Shown one piece after another: positions 48,321 through 58,307 of a stretch of 64,000 nucleotides of DNA. The position numbers and the translations under genes are program-made. Under the pieces are notes generated by a model that did no database searches, was not told the origin of the DNA, and saw only the letters and a program-made list of their open reading frames with translations. The stretch covers positions 1 through 64,000 of the forward strand of contig NZ_CABVPL010000041.1 of the NCBI RefSeq assembly GCF_902499045.1, written 5' to 3'. The number at the start of each line of letters is the position of its first letter. Positions within the stretch are counted from its first letter, which is position 1. This DNA is from Burkholderia latens. GTDB lineage: Bacteria > Pseudomonadota > Gammaproteobacteria > Burkholderiales > Burkholderiaceae.

Positions 48321-49376
48321 ATGAATCCTCCGAAATCCGCTCCCGACGCTCAGGGTCTGTCCTACCGCGACGCAGGCGTCGACATCGACGCGGGCGACGC
48401 GCTCATCGACAAGATCAAGCCTTTTGCGAAGAAAACCCTGCGCGACGGCGTGCTTGGCGGCATCGGCGGGTTCGGCGCGCTGTTCGAAGTGCCGAAGAAG
48501 TACAAGGAGCCGGTGCTCGTGTCGGGCACCGACGGCGTCGGCACGAAGCTCAAGCTGGCCTTTCATCTGAACAAACACGACACCGTCGGCCAGGACCTGG
48601 TCGCGATGAGCGTGAACGACATCCTCGTGCAGGGCGCCGAGCCGCTGTTCTTCCTCGACTACTTCGCGTGCGGCAAGCTCGACGTCGACACGGCCGCGAC
48701 CGTCGTCAAGGGCATCGCGCACGGCTGCGAACTGTCGGGCTGCGCGCTGATCGGCGGTGAAACGGCCGAAATGCCGGGCATGTACCCGGACGGCGAATAC
48801 GACCTGGCCGGCTTCGCGGTCGGCGCGGTCGAGAAGAGCAAGATCATCGACGGCAGCACGATCGCCGCAGGCGACGTGGTGCTCGGCCTCGCATCGAGCG
48901 GCATCCACTCGAACGGCTTCTCGCTCGTGCGCAAGATCATCGAGCGCGCGAATCCCGACCTGTCGGCAGATTTCCACGGCCGCTCGCTGGCCGACACGCT
49001 GATGGCGCCGACGCGCATCTACGTGAAGCCGCTGCTCGCACTGATGCAGAAGCTGACGGTGAAGGGCATGGCGCACATCACCGGCGGCGGCCTCGTCGAG
49101 AACATTCCGCGCGTGCTGCGCGAGGGCCTCACCGCCGAACTCGATCAGACCGCATGGCCGCTGCCGCCGCTGTTCAAGTGGCTGCAGGAGCATGGCGGCG
49201 TCGCCGACGCGGAAATGCACCGCGTGTTCAACTGCGGGATCGGGATGGCCGTGATCGTCGCGGCGGCCGATGCTGACGCAGCGATCGCCGATCTGACGGC
49301 CGCCGGCGAACAGGTGTGGAAGATCGGCACCGTGCGTGCGAGCCGCGAAGGCGAGGCGCAGACGGTCGTGGTCTGA
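48321..49376 (+). CDS. purM: Phosphoribosylformylglycinamidine cyclo-ligase
   Basis: PurM (AIR synthetase) closes the imidazole ring in purine synthesis using ATP. The 351-residue product has [50 protein letters not shown] and [17 protein letters not shown], the PurM-type ATP-binding motifs. The start is 19 bases beyond a palindromic promoter-like element. It is monocistronic, with a strong terminator 26 bases after its stop. Confidence 0.98.
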   Translation: MNPPKSAPDAQGLSYRDAGVDIDAGDALIDKIKPFAKKTLRDGVLGGIGGFGALFEVPKKYKEPVLVSGTDGVGTKLKLAFHLNKHDTVGQDLVAMSVNDILVQGAEPLFFLDYFACGKLDVDTAATVVKGIAHGCELSGCALIGGETAEMPGMYPDGEYDLAGFAVGAVEKSKIIDGSTIAAGDVVLGLASSGIHSNGFSLVRKIIERANPDLSADFHGRSLADTLMAPTRIYVKPLLALMQKLTVKGMAHITGGGLVENIPRVLREGLTAELDQTAWPLPPLFKWLQEHGGVADAEMHRVFNCGIGMAVIVAAADADAAIADLTAAGEQVWKIGTVRASREGEAQTVVV

Positions 49377-49402
49377 CACGCCGCAAGCAGGATGCAGCAC
49401 TG

Positions 49403-49437
49403 AAAGCCGCCCGGAGCCGATCCGGGCGGCTTTTTTT
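49403..49437 (+). terminator. Intrinsic terminator after purM
   Basis: Stem AAAGCCGCCCGGA / TCCGGGCGGCTTT (49403-49415 and 49421-49433) followed by a run of T to 49437. A textbook terminator. Confidence 0.9.
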
Positions 49438-49486
49438 CTGGCGCGGCGCGCGGGCGTTGCGGTGCGCCATCGAAGGAGAACCGACG

Positions 49487-49885
49487 ATGACCGAAGACGA
49501 ACGCGCGATCCGCGAACTGGTGGAAACCTGGTTCGTATCGAGCCGGCGCGGCGATCTGGCGACCGTGCTCGACCTGATCGCCGACGACGCGATCTTCATG
49601 GTGGCCGGCAAGCCGCCATTCGACAAGGCAGCGTTCGCCGCCGCGTCGCGCGATGCGAATGCGGTTGCCGCGGGCGCCGCGTCGAAAGTCGACGGCCGCT
49701 ACCGGATCGACGAACTGCGCGTGATCGGCGACTGGGCGTACATGCGCAATTTCATCGAGATCGAGGTCACGCCGCCCGGCGGCGATACCGTGCGCCGTTC
49801 GGGCCATACGCTGACGATCTTCCGCAAGACGGACGGGCGCTGGCAGCTCGCACGCGATGCGAATCTCGTGACGCTCGCGCAGTGA
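49487..49885 (+). CDS. SnoaL-like / SgcJ-EcaC-type protein
   Basis: The 132-residue product begins MTEDERAIRELVETWFVSSR and contains LIADDAIFMVAGKPPFDKAAF and a C-terminal GHTLTIFRKTDGRWQLARDAN, the cone-shaped NTF2/SnoaL fold of the DUF4440/SgcJ family. Catalytic activity is not assigned for most members. The start at 49487 follows GAAGGAGAA (49471-49479). It stands between purM and the MFS gene and is convergent with the latter, with 29 bases between stops. Confidence 0.8.
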   Translation: MTEDERAIRELVETWFVSSRRGDLATVLDLIADDAIFMVAGKPPFDKAAFAAASRDANAVAAGAASKVDGRYRIDELRVIGDWAYMRNFIEIEVTPPGGDTVRRSGHTLTIFRKTDGRWQLARDANLVTLAQ

Positions 49886-49914
49886 GCGCGGCGGCGCGCG
49901 GCGATGGCCGCCGT

Positions 49915-51135
49915 CTACACGGATGCTCGCGCCGTGCAGGCCCCGCGTGCGCCGGCGAGCAACGGCGGCACCAGCAGATAGAGGAGTGCGGCGGCCGCCC
50001 ATACGAGCCCCGGCCACGTGCCGCGAGTTGCTGCGTAGATCGCGGTGACGACGAGCGGCCCGGCGACGCCGATCAGGCTCGACACGCTCGCGAGCGCGCC
50101 CTGCAGTTCGCCCTGGCGTGCGTCGTCGACCTGGCGCGCGAGCATCGCCTGCAGCGCCGGCAGTGTCATGCCGCCGGCCGCGAACAGCGGCAGCAGCGCG
50201 AACGGTACCCACGCTGCCGTCGCGACCGCGATCGCGACGAGCCCGAGTGCGTCGCCCGCGAGACCCAGCGCGAGCGCGCGCCGTTCGCCGAGCCGCGCGA
50301 TCAGCGGCCCGATCGCGAGCGCTTGCGCGAGCGCGTGGCACGCACCGTACCCCGCCAGCGACAACCCGGCCACCGGCGTCGACCAGCCGAAATGTTCCTG
50401 CCCGTAAAGAATCCATAGCGTGGCCGGCGCTTGCGACACGAGCGCGACGATCACGTAGATGCCGATCAGCGGCACGAGCGCAGGTGCGCCGCGCAAGCGG
50501 CGCAGGCCGGCGAACGGGTTCAGTGCGGCCGCCGCGCGGCGTTCGTGCGCCTCACGTGCCTCATGTGCCCCACGCGGGCGCGATTCCGGCAGCACGCGCC
50601 ATACGAGCACCAGATTCAGCGCATTGAGCAGCGCGGCCGCGCCGAACGGCGCGCGCACGTGCGCTGCGCCGAGCAGCCCGCCGATCAGCGGGCCGGCGAT
50701 GAAGCCGACGCCCATCATCGCGCCGAGCTGGCCGAAGCGTCGCGCGCGATCCGGTTCGGCGGTCACGTCGGTCACGTACGCGGTCGCGACCGCGACGTTC
50801 GCGCCGGTGATGCCGGCGATCAGCCGCCCGGCGTATAGCCACGCGAGCGTCGGCGCGAGCGCCATCAGCAGATAGTCGAGCGCGGCGCCGGCCAGCGACG
50901 CAAGCAGCACGGGCCGGCGGCCGAAACGGTCGCTCAACGTGCCGAGCAGCGGCGCGCACAGGAACTGCGCGAACGCGTACAGCGCGAGCAGGATGCCGTA
51001 ATGGGTGTCGGTGCTGCCGGCGCCGGCGAGCGCGCGCAGCAGCCCGGGCAGGATCGGCATCACGATCCCGACGCCGATCGCGTCGAGCAGTACCGTCGCG
51101 AGGATCGCAATCAAGGATGGATTCAAGGTGGTCAC
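49915..51135 (-). CDS. TetA-type major facilitator efflux transporter
   Basis: The 406-residue protein has twelve predicted hydrophobic segments. It contains the drug:H+ antiporter motif A in LGTLSDRFGRRPVLLAS and the C-motif-like GFIAGPLIGGLLGA, resembling the tetracycline TetA family: MTTLNPSLIAILATVLLDAIGVG. The GTG at 51135 lies inside a tetO-like operator, so the message has a very short or no leader. With the divergent TetR gene it forms a regulated efflux pair. The real substrate could be another drug or a metabolite; being chromosomal, it is likely intrinsic. Confidence 0.85.
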   Translation of the reverse strand: MTTLNPSLIAILATVLLDAIGVGIVMPILPGLLRALAGAGSTDTHYGILLALYAFAQFLCAPLLGTLSDRFGRRPVLLASLAGAALDYLLMALAPTLAWLYAGRLIAGITGANVAVATAYVTDVTAEPDRARRFGQLGAMMGVGFIAGPLIGGLLGAAHVRAPFGAAALLNALNLVLVWRVLPESRPRGAHEAREAHERRAAAALNPFAGLRRLRGAPALVPLIGIYVIVALVSQAPATLWILYGQEHFGWSTPVAGLSLAGYGACHALAQALAIGPLIARLGERRALALGLAGDALGLVAIAVATAAWVPFALLPLFAAGGMTLPALQAMLARQVDDARQGELQGALASVSSLIGVAGPLVVTAIYAATRGTWPGLVWAAAALLYLLVPPLLAGARGACTARASV

Positions 51136-51154
51136 TCTATCGGTGATAGAGTGA
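51132..51154. promoter_or_regulatory. TetR operator 1 (tetO-like palindrome)
   Basis: Perfect inverted repeat with arm TCACTCTATC, centre GGT and arm GATAGAGTGA. The core CTATC-N3-GATAG matches tetO of tetracycline resistance modules. It covers the start codon of the MFS gene. Confidence 0.8.
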
Positions 51155-51171
51155 CGATTATTCCACAGTTT

Positions 51172-51190
51172 TCCCTAGCGGTGATAGAGA
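51172..51190. promoter_or_regulatory. TetR operator 2 (tetO-like)
   Basis: TCCCTAGCGGTGATAGAGA matches the reverse complement of the classical tetO (TCTCTATCACTGATAGGGA) at 17 of 19 positions. It lies against the tetR start and 38 bp from operator 1, centre to centre. Confidence 0.75.
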
Positions 51191-51822
51191 TGAAGGACAC
51201 AGGTACGCGACTGACGCGCGACACGGTGATGCGCGCGGCGCTCGAGCTGCTGAACGAAGCCGGCATCGACGGGCTGTCGACGCGGCGGCTCGCGGAGCGG
51301 CTCGGCGTGCAGTCGCCCACGTTGTACTGGCATTTCAGGAACAAGGCCGAACTGCTCGACGCGATGGCCGAAGCGATCATGCTCGAGCGCCACGACGCGT
51401 CGCTGCCGCGGCCGGGCGACGTATGGGACACGTGGCTGATGGAGAATGCGCGCAGCTTCCGGCGCGCGTTGCTCGCCTACCGAGACGGTGCGCGTCTGCA
51501 TGCCGGCACGCGGCCGCGCAGCCTGCATTTCAGCTCGATCGAACGCAAGGTGGCGCTGTTGTGCGACGCGGGTCTGGCGCCGGACGAAGCGGTCGACGTG
51601 ATGTATGCGATCGGCCGCTTCGTGGTGGGCTGGGTGCTGGAAGAGCAGGCGGACGCGGCGCGCGAAGCCGACACGACGCTGCCGGATGCGGCCGAGTATC
51701 CGCTGCTTGCGCAGGGCTGGGCCGCGCTGCGCGACCGGGGCGGCGACGAAGCGTTCGAGCGCGGCGTTGCGTTGATCGTCGATGGCGCGCGCGCGCGCAT
51801 GGCGGCGCGTCGGCGCGGCTAA
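51190..51822 (+). CDS. TetR-family repressor
   Basis: The 210-residue product has an N-terminal helix-turn-helix (RDTVMRAALELLNEAGIDGL, then STRRLAERLGVQSPTLYWHF) of the TetR class, with the tetracycline-repressor-style LYWHFRNKAELLDAMAEAIM and a TetR_C domain (RDGARLHAGTRP, DVMYAIGRFVVGWVLEEQ) like the true tetracycline repressors. It is divergent from the MFS efflux gene, with two tetO-like operators in the 54-bp gap. It would repress both genes until an inducer binds. Confidence 0.9.
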   Translation: MKDTGTRLTRDTVMRAALELLNEAGIDGLSTRRLAERLGVQSPTLYWHFRNKAELLDAMAEAIMLERHDASLPRPGDVWDTWLMENARSFRRALLAYRDGARLHAGTRPRSLHFSSIERKVALLCDAGLAPDEAVDVMYAIGRFVVGWVLEEQADAAREADTTLPDAAEYPLLAQGWAALRDRGGDEAFERGVALIVDGARARMAARRRG

Positions 51823-51862
51823 CTGGCGTTATCGGGGGCGGCGCCGGCACGCGCCGTATGCA

Positions 51863-52837
51863 TCACGTCGGAGCGCGGCCGTCGAGCACGCGCTCGAGTG
51901 CGTCGAGCGCTCGCGCGGTCGAATCTGGCGCGACGCAGTCGACGACGATCCGCTCCGGCATCGCGCGCAGCCACGTGATCTGCCGCTTGCACAGCTGGCG
52001 CGTCGCGAAGATGCCCTTGTCGCGCATCGTCCGGTAATCGGTGTCGCCGTCGAGATATTCCCACGCCTGGCGATAGCCGACGCAGCGCATCGACGGCAGG
52101 CCGACGTGCAGATCGTCGCGGCGGCGCAGCCGTTCGACTTCGTCGATGAAGCCGGCGTCGAGCATCGCGTCGAAGCGTTGCGCGATGCGCGCGTGCAGCA
52201 CCGCGCGGTCCGACGGCTCGAGCGCGACCGGCACGAAGCGGTACGCTGCGGCCGCATCGTCGGTCGGCCGCGGCGCGGCGAGCAATGCCGACATCGGCTG
52301 ACCGCTCAGCACGAACACTTCGAGCGCCCGCTGAATCCGCTGCGAGTCGTTCGGCGCGAGCCGCGCGGCCGTGGCCGGATCGACCGTGGCGAGCCGCGCA
52401 TGCAGCGCGGGCCAGCCGTCGCGCGCGGCGTCGGCATCGAGCGCCGCGCGCACGGCAGGATCGGCGGTCGGCAGGTCGTTGAGGCCCTGCGTCAGCGCCT
52501 TGTAGTACAGCATCGTGCCGCCCGCGAGCAGCGGCGTGCGGCCGCGCGCGACGATCTCGCCGATCAGGCGCAGCGCATCGGCACGGAATTCGGCGGCCGA
52601 ATACGCATCGGCCGGGTCGATGATGTCGATCAGGTGGTGCGGTACGCTCGCGCGCTCGTCGCGCGTCGGTTTCGCGGTGCCGATATCCATGTCGCGATAG
52701 ACGAGCGCCGAATCGACGCTGACGATCTCGATCGGCCGCCGCGCGGCGAGCGCGAGCGCGGCGGCCGTCTTGCCCGATGCGGTGGGGCCGAGCAGGCAGG
52801 CGATCGTCGTCGGACGGGGCTGCGGTGTCGCGCTCAT
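51863..52837 (-). CDS. miaA: tRNA dimethylallyltransferase
   Basis: MiaA prenylates A37 of tRNAs reading UNN codons. The 324-residue product has the P-loop [34 protein letters not shown], the tRNA-binding [12 protein letters not shown] and [11 protein letters not shown] segments, and a C-terminal region rich in Arg/Lys ([15 protein letters not shown]). The start [10 protein letters not shown] at 52837 overlaps the mutL stop by four bases, so the two genes are translationally coupled, the standard mutL-miaA pair. Confidence 0.97.
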   Translation of the reverse strand: MSATPQPRPTTIACLLGPTASGKTAAALALAARRPIEIVSVDSALVYRDMDIGTAKPTRDERASVPHHLIDIIDPADAYSAAEFRADALRLIGEIVARGRTPLLAGGTMLYYKALTQGLNDLPTADPAVRAALDADAARDGWPALHARLATVDPATAARLAPNDSQRIQRALEVFVLSGQPMSALLAAPRPTDDAAAAYRFVPVALEPSDRAVLHARIAQRFDAMLDAGFIDEVERLRRRDDLHVGLPSMRCVGYRQAWEYLDGDTDYRTMRDKGIFATRQLCKRQITWLRAMPERIVVDCVAPDSTARALDALERVLDGRAPT

Positions 52838-54834
52838 TGCCCGCGCATGAAGAGGCGGTCGAGGTCGTTCAGCGTGAGCTGGTACCACGTCGGCCGGCCG
52901 TGATTGCACTGATCCGCGCGTTCCGTCGCTTCCATCTGGCGCAGCAGCGCGTTCATCTCGTCGAGCGTCAGGCGGCGGTTCGCGCGCACCGCGTGGTGGC
53001 ACGCGAGCGTGCCGAGCAATTCGTGCTGGCGCTCCGTGAGCACGCGCGAGCCGCCGAACGCGTGGAGGTCGGCGAGCACCGCGCGCGCGAGCGACTGCAG
53101 GTCCGCGTCCTTCAGCAGCGCGGGCACCGCGCGGATCGCGAGCGTCGTCGGCGACAGCACCGCGAGGTCGAAGCCGAGCGATTCGAGCGTCTCGCGTTCT
53201 TCCTCGGCCGTGCCGATCTCCACCGGCGTCGCCGTCATCGATACCGGCAGCAGCAGCGGCTGCACCGCGACCGTACGGTCGGCGAGCGCGTTCTTGAACT
53301 GTTCGTACAGGATCCGTTCGTGCGCCGCGTGCATGTCGACGATCACGAGGCCGTGCGCGTTCTGCGCGAGCACGTAGATACCGTGGATCTGGCCGAGCGC
53401 GAAGCCGAGCGGCTGCTCGTCGTGTGCGGCACCGGCAAGCGGCGACGCCGCGAATCCGGGCGGCGGTGCGATCGGCGCGTCGGCCGGACCGGCCGCATCG
53501 CGCGCGACGATCGTCGTGCCGTCGGGCGTGCCCGCGCCCGTGTCCTTGCGGCCGAACAGCGCGTCGTAGAGCGCGAGCGGCTGCGCGACCGGCAGTGTGC
53601 CCTGCGTCATGCGTGCCTGGCGCATCCACGTGGTGCCCGACGACGATGACGATGAAGCGGATGGCGACGAGAAGCCGCTGCGGCTCGTGCCCGCGGCGGC
53701 GCCCTGACCGAGTGGCGTATTGCCGAACGACGCGGGACCGCCCGGCGCCGGCGACAGTTGCGCGGCATGGCCGCCCGCGGTGGTTTCCGGCGACGCGCCC
53801 GCATGGCGCGCGAGCGCGCGCTGCACCGCGTGGAACACGTACTGGTGGATCGAGCGCGAATCGCGGAACCGCACTTCGATCTTCGACGGGTGCACGTTCA
53901 CGTCGACCGCCTCGGGCGGCAGATCGAGGAACAGCACGTACGACGGGTAACGGTCGCCGTGCAGCACGTCTTCATACGCCGCGCGTACCGCGTGCGTGAG
54001 CAGCTTGTCGCGCACGAAGCGGCCGTTCACGAAGAAATACTGCTGGTCGGCACGGCCGCGGCTCGCGGTCGGCAGGCCCGCGCAGCCGTAGACGGCGAGC
54101 GGCCCCGCACGTTCGTCGAGCGGCAGGTGCGCGGTCGCGAAGCTGTCGCCGAGGATTTTCGCGACGCGCTGCGCGGGTTCGGTTGCATTCCAGTGCTCGA
54201 CGGCCTTGCCGTTGTGCAGCACCGAGATCGCGACGTCCGGCCGCGCGAGGGCCGCGCGGCGGATCATTTCGACGCAGTGACCGAACTCGGTCTGCTCGCT
54301 CTTCAGGAATTTGCGGCGTGCGGGCGTGTTGAAGTACAGCTCGCGCACCTCGATCGTCGTCCCGACCGCGCCGGCCGCCGGCGATAGCGCGCCCGTGGTC
54401 GCGTCGATCTTCGTCGCATGCGCGTTGTCGGCCGTGCGGCTCGTGATCGACATCTCGGCGACCGATGCGATCGACGCGAGCGCTTCGCCGCGAAAACCCA
54501 GCGTCGCGACCGCCTCGAGCTCCTCGAGCGAGCGGATCTTGCTCGTTGCGTGGCGCATCAGTGCGAGCGGCAGCTGGTCGGGCGGAATTCCGCAGCCGTC
54601 GTCGGTGATCGAGATGCGCTTGACGCCGCCTTCCTCGAGCACGATGCGCAGCGTCGTCGCGCCGGCGTCCATCGCGTTCTCCAGCAACTCCTTGACGACC
54701 GATGCCGGACGTTCGACGACCTCGCCGGCAGCGATCTGGCTGATCAACTGGTCGGGCAGGGGCTGGATCGCGCGCAGCGGGCGCGGAGCGGGGGCGGACG
54801 CGGCGCCCGTGGCCGTTTCGGTGATTTCGGACAT
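52834..54834 (-). CDS. mutL: DNA mismatch repair protein MutL
   Basis: MutL links MutS mismatch recognition to MutH or other endonucleases. The 666-residue product has the GHKL ATPase motifs [26 protein letters not shown] and [13 protein letters not shown] in its first 120 residues, a Ser/Ala-rich linker, and a C-terminal dimerisation domain with [17 protein letters not shown]. The DQHAAHERI-like motif appears as [14 protein letters not shown]. The start [10 protein letters not shown] at 54834 is used; an ATG 30 bases upstream has no ribosome site. It is upstream of miaA. Confidence 0.97.
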   Translation of the reverse strand: MSEITETATGAASAPAPRPLRAIQPLPDQLISQIAAGEVVERPASVVKELLENAMDAGATTLRIVLEEGGVKRISITDDGCGIPPDQLPLALMRHATSKIRSLEELEAVATLGFRGEALASIASVAEMSITSRTADNAHATKIDATTGALSPAAGAVGTTIEVRELYFNTPARRKFLKSEQTEFGHCVEMIRRAALARPDVAISVLHNGKAVEHWNATEPAQRVAKILGDSFATAHLPLDERAGPLAVYGCAGLPTASRGRADQQYFFVNGRFVRDKLLTHAVRAAYEDVLHGDRYPSYVLFLDLPPEAVDVNVHPSKIEVRFRDSRSIHQYVFHAVQRALARHAGASPETTAGGHAAQLSPAPGGPASFGNTPLGQGAAAGTSRSGFSSPSASSSSSSGTTWMRQARMTQGTLPVAQPLALYDALFGRKDTGAGTPDGTTIVARDAAGPADAPIAPPPGFAASPLAGAAHDEQPLGFALGQIHGIYVLAQNAHGLVIVDMHAAHERILYEQFKNALADRTVAVQPLLLPVSMTATPVEIGTAEEERETLESLGFDLAVLSPTTLAIRAVPALLKDADLQSLARAVLADLHAFGGSRVLTERQHELLGTLACHHAVRANRRLTLDEMNALLRQMEATERADQCNHGRPTWYQLTLNDLDRLFMRGQ

Positions 54835-54916
54835 GGCCGAATTATAGCGAGGCGGCGCGGGCATGCCGGCGCCGCGGACCGTTACGTTTTTTCACGGAGC
54901 CTCAAGGGACTTTCGG

Positions 54917-54922
54917 TATGAT
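54917..54922 (+). promoter_or_regulatory. -10 box upstream of the DedA gene
   Basis: TATGAT at 54917-54922 is a fair -10. It overlaps the first in-frame ATG (54918), which supports the later TTG start for this gene. Confidence 0.35.
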
Positions 54923-55007
54923 GACTGCGTTTCGCGCGCCGCCTTGTGCGGTGGGCGCTTCCGCCGTCTCCGGCCGTTCAGGCCCTTTCGTCTTCGAGGA
55001 ATCGCAT

Positions 55008-55691
55008 TTGGATACGCTGCTTCATTTCGTCAACCTGGTCCTGCATATCGACGCGTTCCTCGGCGACTTCATCCGGCAGTATGGCGCATGGGTGTATCTG
55101 GTGTTGTTCCTGATCGTGTTCTGCGAGACGGGGCTCGTCGTGCTGCCGTTCCTGCCCGGCGATTCGCTGCTGTTCATCGGCGGCGCGTTCGCCGCGACCG
55201 GCGACATGAACGTCGGCGTGCTGATCGCGCTGCTGCTCGTCGCGGCGACTGTCGGCAATACCGTGAACTACCTGATCGGCCGCTGGATCGGGCCGAAGGT
55301 CTTCAATACCCACATCCCGGTGCTCGAGCGCTTCCTCGACCGCGCGGCGCTGGAGAAAACCCACTCGTTCTACGACAAGCACGGCGGCAAGACGATCGTG
55401 CTCGCGCGTTTCATCCCGGTCGTGCGCACATTCGCGCCGTTCGTGGCCGGCGCGTCGTCGATGAGCTTCACGCGCTTCCAGCTGTTCAACGTGATCGGCG
55501 CGCTGGTCTGGGTGCTGCTGCTGGTGTTGCTCGGCTACTTCTTCGGCAATATCCCGTTCGTTCGCCAGTACCTGAACGTGATCGTGCTGGTCGGGATCGG
55601 CGCGGCGATCGTGCCGATCGCGCTCGGCGCGTTGTGGAAGCTGGTGCGCGGAAAGCACTCGGACACTACGCAGAAGACGAGCGGGCGCTGA
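55008..55691 (+). CDS. DedA-family membrane protein
   Basis: DedA proteins are inner-membrane proteins thought to flip undecaprenyl phosphate or phospholipids; in Burkholderia a DedA protein is needed for polymyxin/colistin resistance (from memory). The 227-residue product shows the family signature FCETGLVVLPFLPGDSLLFIGGA, the central GRWIGPKVF, HGGKTIVLARFIPVVRTFAPFVAG and hydrophobic segments near the C-terminus. The TTG at 55008, 7 bases after GAGGAA, is preferred to an ATG at 54918 that overlaps a -10 box. Confidence 0.9.
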   Translation: MDTLLHFVNLVLHIDAFLGDFIRQYGAWVYLVLFLIVFCETGLVVLPFLPGDSLLFIGGAFAATGDMNVGVLIALLLVAATVGNTVNYLIGRWIGPKVFNTHIPVLERFLDRAALEKTHSFYDKHGGKTIVLARFIPVVRTFAPFVAGASSMSFTRFQLFNVIGALVWVLLLVLLGYFFGNIPFVRQYLNVIVLVGIGAAIVPIALGALWKLVRGKHSDTTQKTSGR

Positions 55692-55716
55692 GCCGGCGTC
55701 TTTCATTCTGCTCGAC

Positions 55717-55753
55717 AAGAAAGCGTGCCGGCCGCGGGCTGCCACGCTTTCTT
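55717..55753. terminator. Bidirectional terminator between the DedA gene and mscS
   Basis: Stem AAGAAAGCGTG / CACGCTTTCTT (55717-55727 and 55743-55753) with a 15-base GC-rich loop. It lies between convergent genes. Confidence 0.65.
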
Positions 55754-55784
55754 TTCGTCCGTGCCGGCCAGCGCGCTGCGTGCA

Positions 55785-56597
55785 TCACGCGTTGCGATGC
55801 GAGACCGGCGTTTCGGGCGTCGGATAACCGGCCTCGCGGAACGTCTCGAGGATCACGCGGTTGGTATCGCAATACACCTGCCAGTAGTTCTCCGGCTGCG
55901 TCGACGGACGCACGAACAGCAGCGGGCCTTCCGGCGTGAACTGCAGCACGCCGACGTCCGGCGCCGGCACCTTCATCACGTTAGGGACCAGCTGGATCCG
56001 CGTCTTCAGGCGGTTGATCGCGTCGGCCGCGTCGACGCTGTTCGCGATCTTCGCGGTCAGGTCGACGCGGCGATGCGGCGTCGCGCTGTAGTTCGCGATG
56101 TTGTCCGAAAAGATCTTGTTGTTGCCGACGATCGTCACGACGTTGTCGGCGGTGATGATCGTCGTGCCGAACAGGCCGAGTTCCTTCACGGTGCCCGTCA
56201 CGCCGCCTGCGGTGATCACGTCGCCGATCTTGAACGGACGCAGCACCTGCATGAACACGCCGGCGGCGAAGTGCGCGAGCAGCCCGCCCCACGCGGTGCC
56301 GATCGCGAGGCCGAGGCCGGCGAGCAGTGCGGCGAACGACGTGGTCTGCACGCCGAAGATCTGCAGGATCGCGAGGATCAACAGGACGGTCAGCAGCACG
56401 CTGACGACGGAAGTCAGGTAGTCGGCGAGCGTCGGGTCGACCTTGCCGCTGCGGCGCACGACCTTGCCGAGCAGGCCGGTGCCGAGGCGGATCGCCCAGC
56501 GGCCGACGAACCACAACGCGATTGCAGCGAGCAGGTTCAGGCCGAAGTCGAGGCCGCGGGTCATCAGGAATTGTTGCGCGGTGTGCAGATCGATCAT
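55785..56597 (-). CDS. mscS: Small-conductance mechanosensitive channel MscS
   Basis: MscS opens under membrane tension to release solutes during osmotic downshock. The 270-residue product has two N-terminal transmembrane segments and the pore-lining TM3 with Gly/Ala packing (AALLAGLGLAIGTAWGGLL), followed by the beta domain with RPFKIGDVITAGGVTGTV and GLFGTTIITADNVVTIVGNNKIF. Start MIDLHTAQQF at 56597 follows GGGGAGAATGC. The next 216 bases have no gene. Convergent with the DedA gene. Confidence 0.94.
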   Translation of the reverse strand: MIDLHTAQQFLMTRGLDFGLNLLAAIALWFVGRWAIRLGTGLLGKVVRRSGKVDPTLADYLTSVVSVLLTVLLILAILQIFGVQTTSFAALLAGLGLAIGTAWGGLLAHFAAGVFMQVLRPFKIGDVITAGGVTGTVKELGLFGTTIITADNVVTIVGNNKIFSDNIANYSATPHRRVDLTAKIANSVDAADAINRLKTRIQLVPNVMKVPAPDVGVLQFTPEGPLLFVRPSTQPENYWQVYCDTNRVILETFREAGYPTPETPVSHRNA

Positions 56598-56813
56598 GCA
56601 TTCTCCCCGGTAGATGAGCGCAGAGGCGCGAAAATGGAAGCGTTCGGTTCCAGACGGTCGGACGTTTATAACGCGACTGCTGCGCCGCGACAACCGGGCC
56701 GCTCGACTCGCCGCGGGATTCTCGCGACGCCGTGGCGGCGACGCGCTTCATTTCATCGCAGGCATCTGCGAAGTCGCGACAACGCATGCATTTTTGATGC
56801 GTCCGCAACGAGC

Positions 56814-57647
56814 CTACTTGTGTCGCGGCTCGAACGGCCGCTGCTGCACGTCCGCTCCGTGCGCGACGATCGCCATGCTTTCAGGCACTTCCTCCCACGC
56901 GCCGCGCAGATCGACGAGCGGCTCCGACACGACCATGAACGCATCGTCGCCCGCTTCCGCGATACGCGGATTGTGCGGATAGAGTTCGTGCAGGTGCTTG
57001 AACGACGTGCTGTGGAACAGCGAGCGCGATTGCCGTTCGCTCGAGTAACGCACGGCGATGATGCGCTCGCCGTCGGTCGCGCAGATCGTCATGTTGAGCG
57101 GCTCGGCGACGCGATACCGCACGGCGGCTTCCTCGATCACGCCGACCATCCGCTCGAGCGCCGGCAGCGGCGTCTGCTCGAGTCCGTAGGTGAGCGCGAG
57201 ACGGAACATCACCTCGGAGTCGGTCGACCCTTCGAGCGTGGGGAACAGTGCAGGGTCGATCTTCATCGTCAGATCGCGGCGCAGCTTGTGGAAATCGCGG
57301 ATCAGCCCGTTGTGCGCGAACAGCCAGCGGCCGTGGCGGAACGGATGGCAGTTGGTTTCCTGAACGGGCGTATCGGTGGCCGCGCGAATGTGCGCGATGA
57401 ACATTCGCGAACGGATCGCGCGCGCGGCCTCGCGCAGGTTGCGATCGTTCCAGGCGGGGTGCACGGAGCGGTAGCGAAACGGCAATTCGTCCCGGTGCCC
57501 GTACCAGCCGATCCCGAAGCCGTCGCCGTTGGTCGTCGTCGCGCCCAGCTCCGAATGCAGGCTCTGGTCGATCAGCGAATGCTTCGCGCGAAACAGTACG
57601 GTCTCGAGTTGGATCGGATTGCCCGTATAGGCGAGCCAGCGGCACAT
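56814..57647 (-). CDS. Class II glutamine amidotransferase
   Basis: The 277-residue product is a Cys-nucleophile Ntn hydrolase: MCRWLAYTGNPIQLE exposes Cys2 after Met removal; further motifs are NGDGFGIGWYG, RMFIAHIRAATDT, NCHPFRHGRWLFAHNG and STDSEVMFRLALTYG. This resembles YafJ/EgtC-type amidotransferases. The acceptor substrate is unknown; no synthetase partner domain is attached. The start at 57647 is fixed by the catalytic Cys2. It lies between the mscS region and the AhpD-like gene, on the same strand as both. Confidence 0.88.
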   Translation of the reverse strand: MCRWLAYTGNPIQLETVLFRAKHSLIDQSLHSELGATTTNGDGFGIGWYGHRDELPFRYRSVHPAWNDRNLREAARAIRSRMFIAHIRAATDTPVQETNCHPFRHGRWLFAHNGLIRDFHKLRRDLTMKIDPALFPTLEGSTDSEVMFRLALTYGLEQTPLPALERMVGVIEEAAVRYRVAEPLNMTICATDGERIIAVRYSSERQSRSLFHSTSFKHLHELYPHNPRIAEAGDDAFMVVSEPLVDLRGAWEEVPESMAIVAHGADVQQRPFEPRHK

Positions 57648-57847
57648 GGAGCGCTCCTTCGCGATGAATCCTCGCGCATGGTAGCCGAGTTCGCGACGCT
57701 TACGCGCCCACGCGAGTCGCCAACATGGGTCGCACATGGCACGCTCGTACGCGCGCGATGGGCAACCGCCCGGCCACGCGGCCGGGCGCCACGCCACGCC
57801 ACGCAACGATGCGGTGCGGCACGACGATCGTGCCGCACCGCGCGGGC

Positions 57848-58177
57848 TCAGTCGCCGAGCGCGTCCATCACACGTGCCGAATAGACGAGCGCCGCACCCG
57901 CATTCAATGCGATCGCGACGCCGAGCGCTTCCGCCACTTCCTCCTTGGTCGCGCCATGCTTGGTCGCCTCGGCCGTATGCACGGCGATACAGCCGTCGCA
58001 GCGCGTCGTGACGGCCACCGCGAGCGCGATCAGCTCGCGCGTCTTCGCGTCGAGATGATTTGTCTTGGCGCCGGCGCCAGAGAGCGCCTTGTAGCCGGCC
58101 AGCGTGTCCGGCGACAGCTTCGCGATGTCGCCGATGCGGGTCATGAGTTCCTGCCGGTATTCGTTCCAGTTCAGCAT
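57848..58177 (-). CDS. AhpD-like carboxymuconolactone decarboxylase-family protein
   Basis: The 109-residue product has the CxxC-H pattern CDGCIAVHTAEATKHGA of AhpD-type peroxidase partners, inside a compact helical fold. It could reduce peroxides or organic hydroperoxides through its disulfide, but the electron donor is not evident. It is divergent from an AraC-type regulator 130 bases away, so that regulator probably controls it. Confidence 0.88.
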   Translation of the reverse strand: MLNWNEYRQELMTRIGDIAKLSPDTLAGYKALSGAGAKTNHLDAKTRELIALAVAVTTRCDGCIAVHTAEATKHGATKEEVAEALGVAIALNAGAALVYSARVMDALGD

Positions 58178-58307
58178 GATGCGTCCTTTCGAGAAGAGGT
58201 CGGTCGGGCGGCGGATGCCGCTATCTCGGGCGATGCAGCGCCTATTGTGAGCGCTCGCGATGAGGGTTTCGATACGCTACAGTGTCAATTTTTAGCGCAA
58301 ACGTCTC

